DNA from: Cenococcum geophilum 1.58
Taxonomy: Eukaryota > Ascomycota > Dothideomycetes > Gloniales > Gloniaceae
Assembly: GCA_001692895.1 (NCBI GenBank)
Contig: KV748203.1
Location: forward strand, 588,330-652,329
Length of the DNA: 64,000 nucleotides
Direction of reading: 5' to 3'
The translations under genes and the position numbers were made by a program. Below the pieces are notes generated by a model. It did no database searches and was not told where the DNA came from. It was given only the letters and a program-made list of their open reading frames with translations. How positions within the stretch are numbered: position 1 is the stretch's first letter; every line of letters starts with the position of its first letter. Shown piece after piece: positions 45,510-58,091 of this stretch.

Positions 45510-45639
45510 TCCCTTGACCCGTCTGCGTCCAACGCCAAGGCTGCACAGACAGGAACGCGTAAGAATCAGGTTGAACAGGAGCTTCTTATTGGCTAGATCC
45601 TTATCGATAACGTTGGACGCACGCCGACGGGTTAAGGGA
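45510..45639. mobile_element. MITE inside the Gypsy element (TA target site)
   Basis: A 130-bp unit with terminal inverted repeats: TCCCTTGACCCGTC at the left, with its partner GACGGGTTAAGGGA at the right. Each arm extends about 27 bp to CGTCCAACG-type sequence. A TA dinucleotide flanks both ends, which suggests Tc1/mariner-type mobilisation. It is of normal GC content, while the Gypsy around it is extremely AT-rich, so it arrived after the RIP-type changes or escaped them by its short length. There is no coding capacity. Confidence 0.85.
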
Positions 45640-48600
45640 TAAGATAAAGGACCTAGCCCTTACCCTTAGCTATAAGATTAGTAATGCTAACTATAAAGGC
45701 TAAAGTAAGTAGATAGATATATTCGCTTATAACCTATAAAACTATACCTACTATACTAAGTTAAATACCGCTAAGCTAAGTGCCGCTAGCGGCTATTAAC
45801 CTATATTACTATAAAATGACCTAATAGACCTAGACGCTGTTAAGTTTAGTAGCGGTAGTAATAGCCTCCCTAACAACATCTAAAGACATTATATAAATAA
45901 TAGACTTTATATAGCGTGTGGTTAACCTAGCCACTAAAAAGATACTTATAACCCCTAGTAAAACCTAAATCCCCTTCTAATACTACTACGCCAACCCCCC
46001 TTTAGCTGCGGCGGATTCTTTAATAGAGGGGATAGTAATTAAGGCGGTAACTATAGATAAGGACGTAGGTTCGGATATAGAAACCTACCCCTATAATTTC
46101 CTTCCCTAACGCAGCCCTAACTAATAGTCCTATATACAAACTATAGATAAGTACTCCGTATTACTACTAACCGCAAGACCGGTTATATTATTAGTGAAGT
46201 ATCCCCTAGTATATATATACCGTTAGAGACCAATATATTAGGATATACTAGCTAAGACTATAGCTATTAGCTAAGCCCTATAACACAGCCATTAAAAGGC
46301 TAACCCTTAAACTAAGTTGCCTTTAAGGGTTAAAACCATATAGGGAGAAGGATAAAAAGATTAGATCTATACTACTAAATTAGTTAAACCTTATTCTAAG
46401 CTAGCTACTATTTAATCTTAAAATAATAAACAATAATAGAAATTCTATCCTTATTTAGACTTACCTCTCCTTACTATATAACCTACTCCTAAAAGTTCTT
46501 ATTAAAATAGTAAGCCTTATTAATAGTGGTAGTATAACACCAGCGTTTATAGACGAAGACTTGCTTATAAAAAAGCATAATATTATAATAAAAAGACTCC
46601 TAGTTCTAAAACCACTCCGTCTTACTAACGGACTCTAATCCAGCTTTATTACCCATTACTTTATAGTAAAAATAATAATCGGCTACTATATAGAATCTAT
46701 GCTTTTCTATATTATAAAGTTATTACCTTTAACACTAGTAATTTTTAGAATGCCCTAGCTTAAAAAGTATAACCTAAGTATAAACTTCCCTATTTTAGGG
46801 CTTAAGTTTAACTCTAATTACTATACCTATAACTGTCTTTTATAGTATATCCCTAATTATAACCGAGTAGCATTATATAGACGTATTACACGGCTAACGC
46901 TTAAATACTATTAGCTAATAGTAGAAGAGGTACCTAATACTAGTAAGCTAATATATATAGTAAACAAAATAGAGATTCTAAAAGACTGGACTACCGCCTT
47001 ACCCCTAAGAAATACTATCCCGCCCCTAAGAATATAAACACCGCTAGAACTATAAGTCCCCTATATATACCCGCTTAACCTAGGCTAGCTAATAAAATAC
47101 CTAACTCTAAGTTATTTACTATACGCATATATAACCGCGTGTATAATAGTTAAAGGTATTATAGCTAAGACCAAAACCAGAGTAATTAAGACCTCCCCCC
47201 TATAACGCCTAACCTTATATCTATCTCCCGCGCATACTATATAGGGCCACCACTACGTTTCCGCCCCCTAGGGCCAACCGAGCCGCGCTAGCCTAGCTAT
47301 AGCACTAGAGAACCAAACACGCCCTAAACTGGACGATATTAGATATACTTATACCGTTAATTTTACCTAGTTCTATAAATAAAAAGGCGTAAAGGTAATA
47401 AGGATCTATATAGCGGAGCTAGTAGAACTAGTTAAATAAAAAGAATACTAATAGCTACTTAAAAAGCTGCCTATAGGCCTAATAGAAGTACTAAACCTGT
47501 TAGAAAAGTCTTTCCGCTAGCTAGTAGAGGGCGACTATATAATAGAAGAAGCCCGTAAAGCGCTACCCCCTTATTTTTATAATTTCCTTAAGATAAACCT
47601 AAAAACTAAGCCTAAGTCTCTATGCTAGAAGATAGTTAATACTAATATTAAATTTTTTTAAAAGGCAAACTGGATTAACCTATAAAGATATTTTATAATG
47701 CTTACTAAAGAAGTTCCGCGAATATATTAAGTACTTTCTCCCTAAGAACGTAAATAAGCTGCCCCCTTACTAACCATAGGACTATAAAATTAAGATTATC
47801 CCTAGAAACTAGGCCCCGTACTATAAAAATAGACTACTTTTACCTACTAAACTTAGGTGTATAAAAAAGTGGATTAATAAGATACTAAATAAGGGTTTTA
47901 TCCGCGAATTAACCTTATTAGCTACCGTACTACTCCTCCTTACTGCTAAGCCCAGTAGTAGTATATAAATTTACTATAACTACTAAGGCCTAAATACAGT
48001 TACTATTAAGAATTAGTACCTACTACTACTAATCCGTAAAATACTTAACGTACTTTATAGTACTAAGTACTTTACTAAACTTAATATAATTTCTGTGTTT
48101 AACTAAATCCGGATTACAAAAGGCTATAAGTGGCTTATAGCATTTATTACACAGTTCGGACTCTATAAGATACTAGTTATACTATTTAGCCTCTATAACG
48201 CATCCACTACGTTTTAAAACTATATTAATTATATCTTATATAACGCCCTTAACGACTACTATACTACCTACCTTAATAACGTCCTTATCTTTTCTAAAAC
48301 ACGTACTAAGTATACTAAGTATATAAATAAAGTTATCTAAAGACTCGGTAATACTAGACTTTAGATTAATATTAATAAGTTTAAGTTCTACTCTACTAAA
48401 ACAAAATACCTCGGCTTAATTATTTTAACTAATAGTATAACTATGGACCTTAAGAAAGTATAGGCCTTACAGGAATAAAAGGACCCAATATTAATTAAAG
48501 AACTATAATAATTTCTTAGCTTTACAAACTTCTACTAACAATTTATTTAAGGCTACTTTACCGTTGCTATACCTATAATAAAACTCCTAAAGAAGGATAT

Positions 48601-49811
48601 TGGATGGCTATAGGGACTAGAATAAGCCAAATTGTTTAAGGCCCTTAAGGGAGCCTTTACCTTAGCACTAGTACTAGTATACTATAACTATATAAAGAAG
48701 ACAGTGGTAGAGACAGACGTATTAAATTAGGCTTTTAGCGGAGTCCTTTCCTAGTATAATAATGACGGTAAATTAAAACTGGTTATATTCTTCTCCATAA
48801 AGCACTCTATGCTAGAGTATAACTATAAAATCTACGATAAAGAACTTTTAGCTATTATTAAGGCTTTAGAGGAATGGCGTCCTAAGCTATAAGGGACTAA
48901 GGAGCCGTTTAAAATTATTACCGACTATAAGAACCTATAGATATTTATAACTACTAAGCAGCTAAATTAACGCTAAGTCTAGTAGACAGAGTTCCTTTTA
49001 TAGTTTAACTTTATAATTATATACAGATCTAATAGTAAAGCCACGCTCTTTAACGCCCTAAGCTAGCTACTAAAAATAAGGCCTAAGGACGCTAATAATA
49101 AACGCCTCCGCTACCGAGCCTAAGTTATTATACTATCCTAGAAAATTAACCCTATAATTTTTAGAAGAATTGCTATATAAGTCCCATAACTCTAATAATA
49201 CAAAGTTTATAGCCGCTCTAGACCCTAAAATAGCCGAAAAGTTATTAGATAAGTTAATTTAATTAGGATACTAGGAGAATAAACTCGTAAGAGATATAGT
49301 AGCGGCCCTACGTAATTAAAAAGCTCGCCATTAGCTAAAGAAGATTAGGAAATTACTTTGTTATAATAAGTTAGAATATAGTATTATTAACGGACAGATC
49401 TACTTCTGCTAATATCTCTTTATCCCTAACGCCCTAGACCTCCACTTAGAAGTTATCTATCGCTTTTATAGTAGCGGCCCCGCTAGTTACCCTAGCTAGG
49501 TTAAAACCCTTAACCTTTTAAACTAAATATACTAGTAGCTAGGAATCTCCCAATTTATAGCTACCTTTATTAAAAACTATGCCCTATACTTTTGCACTAA
49601 AACCCCTTATTCTGCCCTACCTAGTTTCTTAAAGCTATTAGAACTACCTACTTACCCATAGACTAATATTTCGATTAACTATATTATAACGCTGCTGGTA
49701 TACTAATGCTATAGTAAGGTATATAAATATATCCTTATTATTATAGACCGCCTAACTAAAATATAATACCTTATTTTAGTAATAGGACTCTTAATAAAGG
49801 AGCTAGTTAAT

Positions 49812-49872
49812 NGCTTTNTTAATAANNTATATAAGCTCTANNGTNNACTAAGTANAATTNTNTNNAATTANN
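49812..49872. other. Cluster of undetermined bases (N)
   Basis: About fifteen Ns are scattered over 60 bases inside the nested Gypsy. They are consensus ambiguities, probably from mis-mapped reads of other copies. They are not biology. Confidence 0.9.
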
Positions 49873-51154
49873 GTATATAATTTATTAGCAACTTCTAGCA
49901 ATAACTAAGTAAACGCCTTAGGATAACTTTAAGACTAAGCTTAGCTTAGTGCCTAGAAACAAACAGCTAAACTAAAATTATTAACGCTACTATAAATAAG
50001 TACCTTTATGCTTTTATTAGCTTTATATAAGACGACTAGGTTAACTACCTACTACTTACTAAGTTTGCTATAAATAACTAAGTTAATAAGAGTATAGGCA
50101 TCTCCCCATTTTTTGCAAATTATAGCTTTAACCCTTACCTTAGAATTAAACCTGCTGGCCCTTACCTATTAATACTATTAATATAAGTAAAGAAGGAGTT
50201 CTTCCGCGTAGACATTATAGCCAACTGCTTTAAGCGGATATTAATATAGCTTAAGGCTATAGCCCGGATTTTATAGTAACGCTATAAAGATAATACTAAT
50301 ACCTATAGGGATAAGAGCGTGTTATTTTATAAAGGCGATATAGTTATAGTTAGCTTAGAAAATATAAAGATAAATAGACCTAGAAAGAAATGGGATAATA
50401 AATAGAACGGCCTGTACCCCGTACTTGCAGTATACTAAGGGGCAGTTATAATAGACCTCCTAAACTATATCTAAGTAAATAAATCCTTTTATATATCTAA
50501 GGTCCGCCTCTAGGCTGCTAAAGAAATCCCTAGCTAAGTAAATATTAATACTATAAAGCGCCGCAATATATAAGGATAAGTAGTAGAGAGAGATAATAAC
50601 GGTAACATAGAAGACAAATAGGAGTTTAAGAAAATCCTTAATATATACAATAAAGACCCCTAAGGCCTAACTTATAAGATTAAATAGAAATATTATAAGA
50701 ATATAACCTAGTAGCTAGAAGAAGACCTAAAGGGTTATAAATAGGCTGTATAGCGCTTTTATAAGTAATACCCTAAGAAGCTAAGACCCCTAGACTGGGT
50801 ATAAGATAAGGAAAAGTTATACTAAGGTTATAGCCGATTACCGTGTTAAAATTTATAGTGGTTAAAATGTTATAAAACTTTAACTAGTAGTTAAAGTTGT
50901 TTAATTAGCTAGATTTTTTCTAAGAAACGCCACGCGGATTAATTTAGGTAGTAGTATAGAGTTCTACCAACCTTACTTACTAAACTAACTAATTAGGATT
51001 TTCTATGCCCGGTATAAAAAATCGCTATTAGCTTAGTTAAGGGTAGTAAGCGAAACTAATATCTTTATAGTAAAAAATAGGCGACTTTAAATACTACCTA
51101 TTTTAGAGTTATTTATTTAGTTTAGGGACCAAACTATCTAGGGAAGAGAAGTAC

Positions 51155-51341
51155 TGTTACGGCACTGACCTAACGTATACTGTTTTATACTGTCTTGTAC
51201 TATTTCCTACTATTAACTAGCCCACTACTAGTACCTTAGCGGCTGGCCCTACTATTTATATATAATACCCCCTTTCTACCTTCTTCTTCTCTTTATACTA
51301 TAACGTAATTATTTAGTCTACTTCATTACAGTACTGTAATA
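51155..51341. repeat. Right LTR of the nested Gypsy
   Basis: 187 bp, starts TGTTACGGCACTGACC. It matches the left LTR at about 90%, with transitions only. Confidence 0.85.
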
Positions 51342-52624
51342 ATTAAGCCCTTTTAAACTTCCTAGCGAAGCTAATATTAGTAAATATTTATATAATAAAG
51401 CTTTATATTTAATTAAGGTCCATTCTTAGTAAGCAGTTAAATTATCTATTAGTTATTATAGCTAATTATATACTCTTTAGTTATATAAAGTTATATAGCT
51501 TAAAAGAAGCGCTACTATTAAATTAATTTAGTAGCTGCGTTTAATAGAGCCTTAAGCTTAGCTTTAGTGCTTTAGAAACTAGTAAACATCTCTATAATAG
51601 TACGTTGGAGTATCTTTCTTCTTTAACGTTCTAAACGGTATAGTAGGGGCCTTATCCTTAGGAGCCTTGTCCTTAAAGCCTCATCTTTACAAGATCCGTT
51701 AATTAACTCACCCTAGAAGCCTACTATATTAGCACTAAACTAATCTCTTCTCTTCTAAGCTATCTCTATTTATTAATAGTTCTAATATATTTTAACTAGT
51801 TAATCTATAAATATTATCTAATTACTAGCCCAGTTATATTTATTAAATTTAACCTTCTATATTAAGGCCTAGTTTAGCAATACTGGCTCTACCACTATTA
51901 AAAAATCTCTAATTACTCGGTCGCCGTGTACGTCTAGCAATTTAATCTTTTTACAGTCGTTATATATCTTCTCCCACTGCTATAGCTAGGCCTTAAAGTT
52001 CTAGTTCTTTAGGCCCTTTTTAACCTTAGTATATTAAGTGGATAGGTATAGCTTACGTACTATATTAGTTGGGGCAACCCTCTCCTTAAGAGCCACTAGG
52101 GTGTTGTATACTAAGTCGGTACCTAGTATATAGGTATTAAGGTTCCTGGCTACTATACCAGTAATATAGCTTTATAGGGAGATTAAAGCTGCCTTCTGCT
52201 TCTTATATTCCTTCTTTACTATCTTATACCTCTTACGGAGAATTTAAGGCTTATCCTTCTCGTCCTTAGAGAGAGCTATATATAATATTATTCCTAACTT
52301 CACATCTTAAGGCCTAGAAAAGACTGGTTTAAGTAAATAGGGCAACTAATCCTATTTAGTTAAGGGGTCGACGTATTCCCATACGTCTCCTGTTTAAGCT
52401 TGAAGCCTAATAAGGTTAATCCATTCGTCCCAATCAGCTTAGTTCAATAATATCACCATCGTGGTAATAGCTTGGGTAGGTTAAGAAGTTATATTAAAAG
52501 GTGCTTGCAGAGACAAACAAAGGATTTAATAATAAGCAGCAATTTAATAGGGATAGAATCAATCAAATTAATTAATCAAATTAGTTAAATAGGTGCATTA
52601 TGGCAAGTCACCCGGGCTCGTAAC

Positions 52625-52814
52625 TGTCGATCGGTAGTCCGTGCACCGATTGTAAGAAAAGAATGAGGACTCTATCTATTGAATGTGGCTCTATAGCCTC
52701 TATGTATACATAAGAAAAAGGGACAGTAGACTACGTCGGCGACCGAGTCGTCGACCGAGACAGTAGCAAGACGGTGGTAAGGAAACCCGTTTCAAAACCT
52801 GACCTGGATCGACA
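52625..52814. repeat. Right LTR of the Copia-type element
   Basis: Starts TGTCGATCGG and ends GGATCGACA, about 190 bp. It ends 86 bases from the stop codon of the NLR-like gene. Confidence 0.7.
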
Positions 52815-52900
52815 CGATAAAATCGACTTCGAATTGCATTCTCCAACATTGTGCAGGCTGCTTCCATATAAAACTAGCTATGTCACGGTGCATCTGTATT

Positions 52901-55900
52901 TCAGTGCTCCTCATTGTAGCGGAAGAACCCATTTGCGTCAAGTATTGGTGGCTCGTAGTTATGTGACTCCAGATCAAGAGCTGATGAAAAGGGGTCGAAA
53001 ACTTCGTCCGCCCTATAAGGACTCGGGCCGTTCGAACTTGCAATATCGATGCCCCCAACTTCGACTATACTCCGAATGTTATTTTCGTTCCAGTCACGCT
53101 GACGCAAGTCTTGAATCTTAGCCACAATTTCATATCCTGCGTCTTTCCATTCCAACAAGGCCACAATATTTCCTTTAGCCAACCAATATTTCGCTGCTTC
53201 TGCAATTACCCAATCGGTGATTTGAATTTCTGAACCTTTTTCTTGCAGGAGTTGGAGAAAGACTGGTCTATCCCCTGAAAACTTTATAGCAGTCGTGACC
53301 ACCATATCAGTCATCTCGACTTCTAATGGCCTTTCTTGAAGAAACAATCGGATAATGGCCTGCCTACAGTCACTGTTGCGTATTGATGCGATAAGCACTG
53401 GTTCTGAAACGCGTATATCATGACTCCTTTCCCGAAGAATACGACCCACAAGCTCTGTCCCATGGTCAGAATTTCCGGCTGCGGCAACGAATACTGGTTC
53501 TGTGATTTGAAACTCTGCTCTGTTCGCTTCAAGGAGAAGAGCAAACATCCTTGGCCCAGTTTTTCGGTTGCTCACTGCTGCGATGAGGACTGGTTCCGTT
53601 ATCTTGATCTCCGATCGTCTCATCGCGAGAAGAAAAGCCATCACCTCAATACTCGCTCTAGAGCTGCTCGCGGCCTCGACAAGCACTCTTTCCGTAATCT
53701 GAATTTTTGTTCCTCTTTCTCTTAGGAGGAGAGCTATTGCTTTCGTATTTTCATGCCCATTACCCGCAGCTGCTACAACAACTCGTTCTGTAATCCGAAT
53801 GTCCCCCCTATTCTCTTTCAAAATAATGGCTATAAGCTTTGCCCCTACGATAGAGTTGCCCGCCGCCGCGACAAGAATCCGTTCCGTGATTTGAATCTGC
53901 GTCCCTCTCGTTTTGAAGAGTAAATCCATCACTGTAAGACAGTCATTCCTTTCAGTGGCATTTTTGGCCACGGCCTCTATCGCACCTTCTGTAATTGTAA
54001 TTTTGGAGTTTTCTGTCTCAAAGAGAGACAATAAGACTCCGCGTTGCCCTTTGATATGATTATGCAAGGCCGCTTCGATTAGTTTCTCGGTTACCTGAAC
54101 ACTTGGAGCTCTTCTCTGTAGTAGAAGCTTGAAAACTTCTGTTTTTTGCTCCCGTGCTGCTGTCACGATCACATCCTCCCCAATTGTTGCATCTAATGGC
54201 ATTTCCTGAAGAAGTAATTGTAGCATTGCCGGGTTTATTCTTGCTCCGTAATCGATTAATCCAACCTCATCCCGGTAAATGAGTTCTTTGATCGACTTCC
54301 CAGTGATTTTAACGTCTGGCGTCTTCATTCGGAGAATGGTCTCGATATCTCTTAGTTCAACATTCACATTGTTCATTGCGCTCTCAATTGCCTGTCTCGA
54401 GATTCTGACTCTAGGATAATGCTTCTGTAACCTCTGTATTGATTCTGATATGTTGCTGGCATACTGCGCTATTGTAAGCACCGCTTCTTCAGACGATTTT
54501 GCCCGTAGGCTCATGGCCCGATAGAGAGTGGTCTCCATCTCACCGTTGCCCAAGCTAAATGAAAGAGGTGTGATTGAACCGTGATCGGTAGCGAGAGGAT
54601 TCACACTGGGAAAGCTGAGGAGTAATTTCGCAACCTTGAGATGTCTACCCACAACAGCCCGGTGCAAGGGTATCCTTCCAAATCCGTCACTAACGTTGAG
54701 ATTAACCCGACCATCCTCTAGAAATACCGTCGATGTAGATGCTTGAGAATGAGCGGTCAATGAGGCATTTTTACGAAGTATTACTCCGTTATTGGCTTTC
54801 GCTTGGGTGATGTCTTTGTCTATGAGAGCCTTGAGTGCGGAGTATATGCCATGTTGTGCCAAGAGGTGTAATAAGTTCCCCAACCCGTCGTCTATAAGAC
54901 CCTTCGTTGCTGTCATCATCTTTTCAAGAGAATACACGTGTTCTGGAATATCATTGGATGGCCATTGAAATAGGTCTAGAAGATCTTCTTGGAGACCACC
55001 TCTTTCTTCCACTCCTTCTAAATGTTTTGCCCATGAGTGAATTGAGTAGAGTAAAAGCGGGAACTGTCGATTAATTGCTGTTGTTTCGAACACAGTCGCG
55101 GTCGATATATTGACGGTCAAGGTCCGAATTTCTTTCATGCCAAGATAACGGAGGCAGGACCTCGAAAGCTGGAAATGGCTCTCACGGCCAAAATCGTTGA
55201 AGCAGAACAACCACCGATTAAACCCACTTTGTGCCATGAAATCCATTACGGATTGATGAATGAATTGAACTATGCGTTCATTTCCCTGCACACTGATCTC
55301 TGCGAGCCCGCGTGATAGGTCTTTGATCTTCAACTCCATTTGTGCTTCGTTTGTTGCGTACTCATCTCCTTCCTGGTATTCGACGATAGAAGTTTCACTC
55401 ATGTTCGGCTCTAGAACCATCGCTTCTCGAAGCTCGCGGACTTGTAAAGGCCTCTCAGAGAAAGAAATCCATTGAAACAGCTTCAGAGTGTTCTGTGGAT
55501 CATCCAACCCGTCGAGAAGTGTTTCGTAGATGTCTTTGAGTTCTGAAGGTGTTTCCTTGATCATCTTTAAAACAGTCCTTGGTCCTTTGCCTTTCCATTG
55601 GAGCTTTACTGCCTTCTTTACCACCAATTTGACCCATAAGAATACTCCCTGGGCCTTGCCCAGCACTTCGCTCTTGATCTCTTGCACTAGTTCGCTCTGC
55701 ATATGTTCGCATTTGACCTTTTTCTCCCAGTAGTCTACGATGTCGGCGCTGTTGCGTTTATCTACAGGGACAATCGGAATGTGAGGTAGACCTAGCTCCG
55801 GGAATTCTCGGTGAGAAAAACAGATCTTGAGTTTCAGCCGTTGATCGATGCTGGCCCTTCCTAGAGCCCCGACAAAATCATGTGCTAGGTCGTAGGCAAC

Positions 55901-58091
55901 TTCAGAGCCAGCTTCATCGAGCGCGTCAATATAAAGAATTATGGAATGATCGCGACACAAACTCAAGAGAATGTTCTCTAAGAAAACACGTAGTTGGCCT
56001 GCCTCCCACCTCACGTTGTCTGCCTGCGTGATGTGTTTAGCTCGGAACTCATCTGTCAGATTTGAGCATTCTCTCGGGAAATACTGGAAAATTTCATGTA
56101 GGAGAGATCGGAATAAGCCTTCGGGGGTCTTCTGAAGCACGACGCCGCGTCCGTGAAAGAAGAACGAGGCGACCACGGCACTACCCTTTTTAGCATGGTC
56201 AACGGCAAATCTCATCAACGTCGACTTTCCACATCCCGGTTTCCCGGAAATGTAGAGAGTGCCGCATGGTTCGGTTAGCCATTTTGTATATGTAGGGTCT
56301 TGCAATAGCCAAGTGCAGGTGTCATCCTCTCGACGTAGCTCATCCATATGGTACCGCGAATTCATTTCTGGGAATGCGAGAGACTTCAAGCAGTCTGAAG
56401 GGTGTCACTAACATACGCTCTAATCTTAGAAAATTACGTCTCTACTAGATCACTAACCAGCCTCGTCTTTTGATAGCTCATGAAGGTCCCCTAAACCGAT
56501 TAGCCGCCAAGCACCTGAAGACTTTATGGGAACTTACTGTTCACTCGACGCCTAGGGAATCTTTTTCCAACAACATATTCTCCATTCTCGACAAATTTAT
56601 CCAAGCAGACCTTAACTCTCTCATACTCGTTGTCAAGGGATGAGAATTTAACAAGATCTTGGTGAGTACGGTTCATTGACCGAATATAATGTCCGGTGGT
56701 TTCCCAAGGTCGACCGTGAGTCGCCGAGGCTACGTCTAAGAGTACTTCGGGTTTACCTGTCAGTTCCCAGGTTCCATCATCCTATGTACGAGATTAGAAG
56801 ATAGCTGATAACTTATACGTTACCCTATCGAACTTACCCTCTGCTTGGCGGTGGGTGACTGCTTTGTTTCGTAGAAGGAGATAATTTCGGAGTCTTTGAA
56901 AGTGAACACTTTGGGGAAGTCCCTACGATGAATGCGTAAAATATCCGATTGCCTTCCTAGTTGCTCAACGAAAAATCTATTAGGCTGATCTCCAACTATC
57001 GGAAGTAAATACTGGGTTTCCATTCCAGCATTAGGTACTCCGAAGAAGAGTATTCCACGGATGGATTTTAAGTTGGCTTTGTCTGAATCATCGCCTGATT
57101 CTGTTCCACCCATTCGAATAAGTGTCTGCACTCATATTAACAATAAACTTATTGGCCAACAAAAAGATGAAAACATACCGCTCTAACAAGTACACCGCCA
57201 AGACTATGGCTGATGAGTATAAGCGGTCTTTGTGGGCTTGTGGTCGGCATGCTAGTTTTCTTGAAACGCGGGTAATTTCTTATAAGCCGGATCGCTTCTT
57301 GCAACTCACTGGCAACGTCGTCGAAATTTGCGAAAGATGTGCTCTGAGCTATCCTGCTGTCGTATCCGTACACAAAGATTCTAATGTTGGGCAGATCGTG
57401 CGAAAGGGAATCCCGAAGCCACATATGTGACCCTGTCCTCTCTTTGAAAGATCCGAATGCATGGCCCCCTAGGCCTGGCACTGCAATCAGACTGTGATGA
57501 TTAGCATCGGACGTGGAAGAATGTGAGTAATACTCACTCTATACTACATTCAGAATCTTTCGCCGAGTGTAATGGGGTTAGCCCCCGAAAATGAGTATCC
57601 AACACCATTCTTTTACGATTGAGTCGCTGGTTTTCTTCGTTATTCTGGAGCTGCTCGTTGGGAATCAACAAAGCCCATTCATCCTTTCCGTCGCAAGTAA
57701 TCTGGGGTCTCTTTGTTAATTCCACAGTCGCGATCTTCTCGCTTTCCCGACATGGATCTTCAGCAAGTGACGAAATTGCTACTTCATCACTATTGTCCAG
57801 AGACAGAACACTCTTAACGAGTTTCTTCACTTGCTCCAAATCAAATGAGCCTGGTATGCCACGCAGTCTGTATGTTCGGAGCTTGTCCTTGCTACCTAGT
57901 GAACGAGGCGGCGTTTCCTTTTGGCGAGTGTCGGGCGTGGTCAATCGATCAGTTGCCGTAACGCGCGTGATGTTCCAAAGTATAACGGCGGCTAAGATGA
58001 GTAGGAAGGAGGTTGTAATAGTAGGGATGAGAGGGAGGGCAAACATGTCTAGCATGCCCTGTGCGACTCTATTAATGCTCGGTACAAACAT
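52901..58091 (-). CDS. NLR-like protein: TM, lipase-like, NACHT, ankyrin and degenerate repeats
   Basis: Five exons: 57538-58091, 57179-57491, 56838-57125, 56538-56781 and 52901-56394, giving 1,630 residues. A hydrophobic segment at about 19-42 is followed by about 140 residues that include FRGLTPLHS. A serine-hydrolase-like domain follows (GLGGHAFGSF; nucleophile elbow SHSLGG with Ser281; GVPNAG). A linker then has ATHGRPWE. The NACHT has P-loop GKPGCGKST (517-525) and Walker B LYIDALDE (620-627). One ankyrin-like unit lies near 1036-1061. About 13 units of roughly 32-36 residues follow (1129-1568), each starting like IQITERVLVAAAGN. This is the fungal STAND/NLR architecture, used in allorecognition and possibly defence. 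The ligand and the hydrolase activity are unknown. It lies alone between two RIP-altered blocks, yet its own frame is intact. Confidence 0.9.
53090..54409 (-). repeat. Coding array of about 13 degenerate repeats (C-terminal sensor)
   Basis: Units of about 96-110 bp code the pattern I-x-I-T-E-x-V-L-V-A-A-A-G-N followed by a leucine-rich helix. The units between about 53,300 and 53,900 are the most alike (ITERILVAAAGN, ITERVVVAAAGN, ITERVLVEAASS, ITEPVLIAAVSN, ITEPVFVAAAGN). The outer units are more diverged. Unequal exchange or conversion within the middle of the array would explain this. Confidence 0.8.

Larger units (their letters stand above)
44225..51341 (+). mobile_element. Gypsy-type LTR retroelement with chromodomain, full length but broken
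   Basis: The 7.1-kb element is bounded by two 187-bp LTRs and flanked by the 5-bp target duplication ATTAA. Parts in order on the plus strand: gag from about 44630 with a zinc-knuckle trace near 45900, protease near 46520, reverse transcriptase near 47900-48450, RNase H near 48650-49050, integrase near 49400-50200, and a chromodomain near 50630-50810. This makes it a chromovirus-type Gypsy. It is a fossil with dozens of breaks spread over its whole length. LTR differences (about 10%) are nearly all C/T or G/A, so RIP rather than time explains them and an age from divergence would be misleading. It is younger than the Copia-type element it sits in. Confidence 0.85.
43721..52814 (-). mobile_element. 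Copia-type LTR retroelement, broken, split by a nested Gypsy
   Basis: The element is bounded by two direct LTRs, 43721-43946 and 52625-52814. Their first 80 or so bases match at about 90%, while the rest differs by indels. Remnants of gag lie near 52300-52470 and of the RNase H end of pol near 44100-44224, both on the minus strand, so the element points leftwards. Most of pol is missing: outside the nested insert only about 1.5 kb of internal sequence remains. The flanks show no matching target duplication, so the two LTRs may come from different copies or have recombined. It is a fossil with many breaks and heavy RIP-type change. It is older than the Gypsy inside it. Confidence 0.75.

Noticed and set aside
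49812-49872. Scattered N bases as a possible gap-linked feature
   Set aside because: The pattern is isolated ambiguity codes in a multi-copy repeat, so a consensus problem and not a structural boundary.
52774-53725. Plus-strand frames antisense to the NLR repeats (52774-53121, 53420-53725)
   Set aside because: They are shadows of the repeat array on the other strand, with no independent support.
53090-54409. Regularly spaced repeats that might suggest a CRISPR-like array
   Set aside because: The units are coding, degenerate, contiguous and in frame with the NLR-like protein. There is no spacer structure and the host is a eukaryote.
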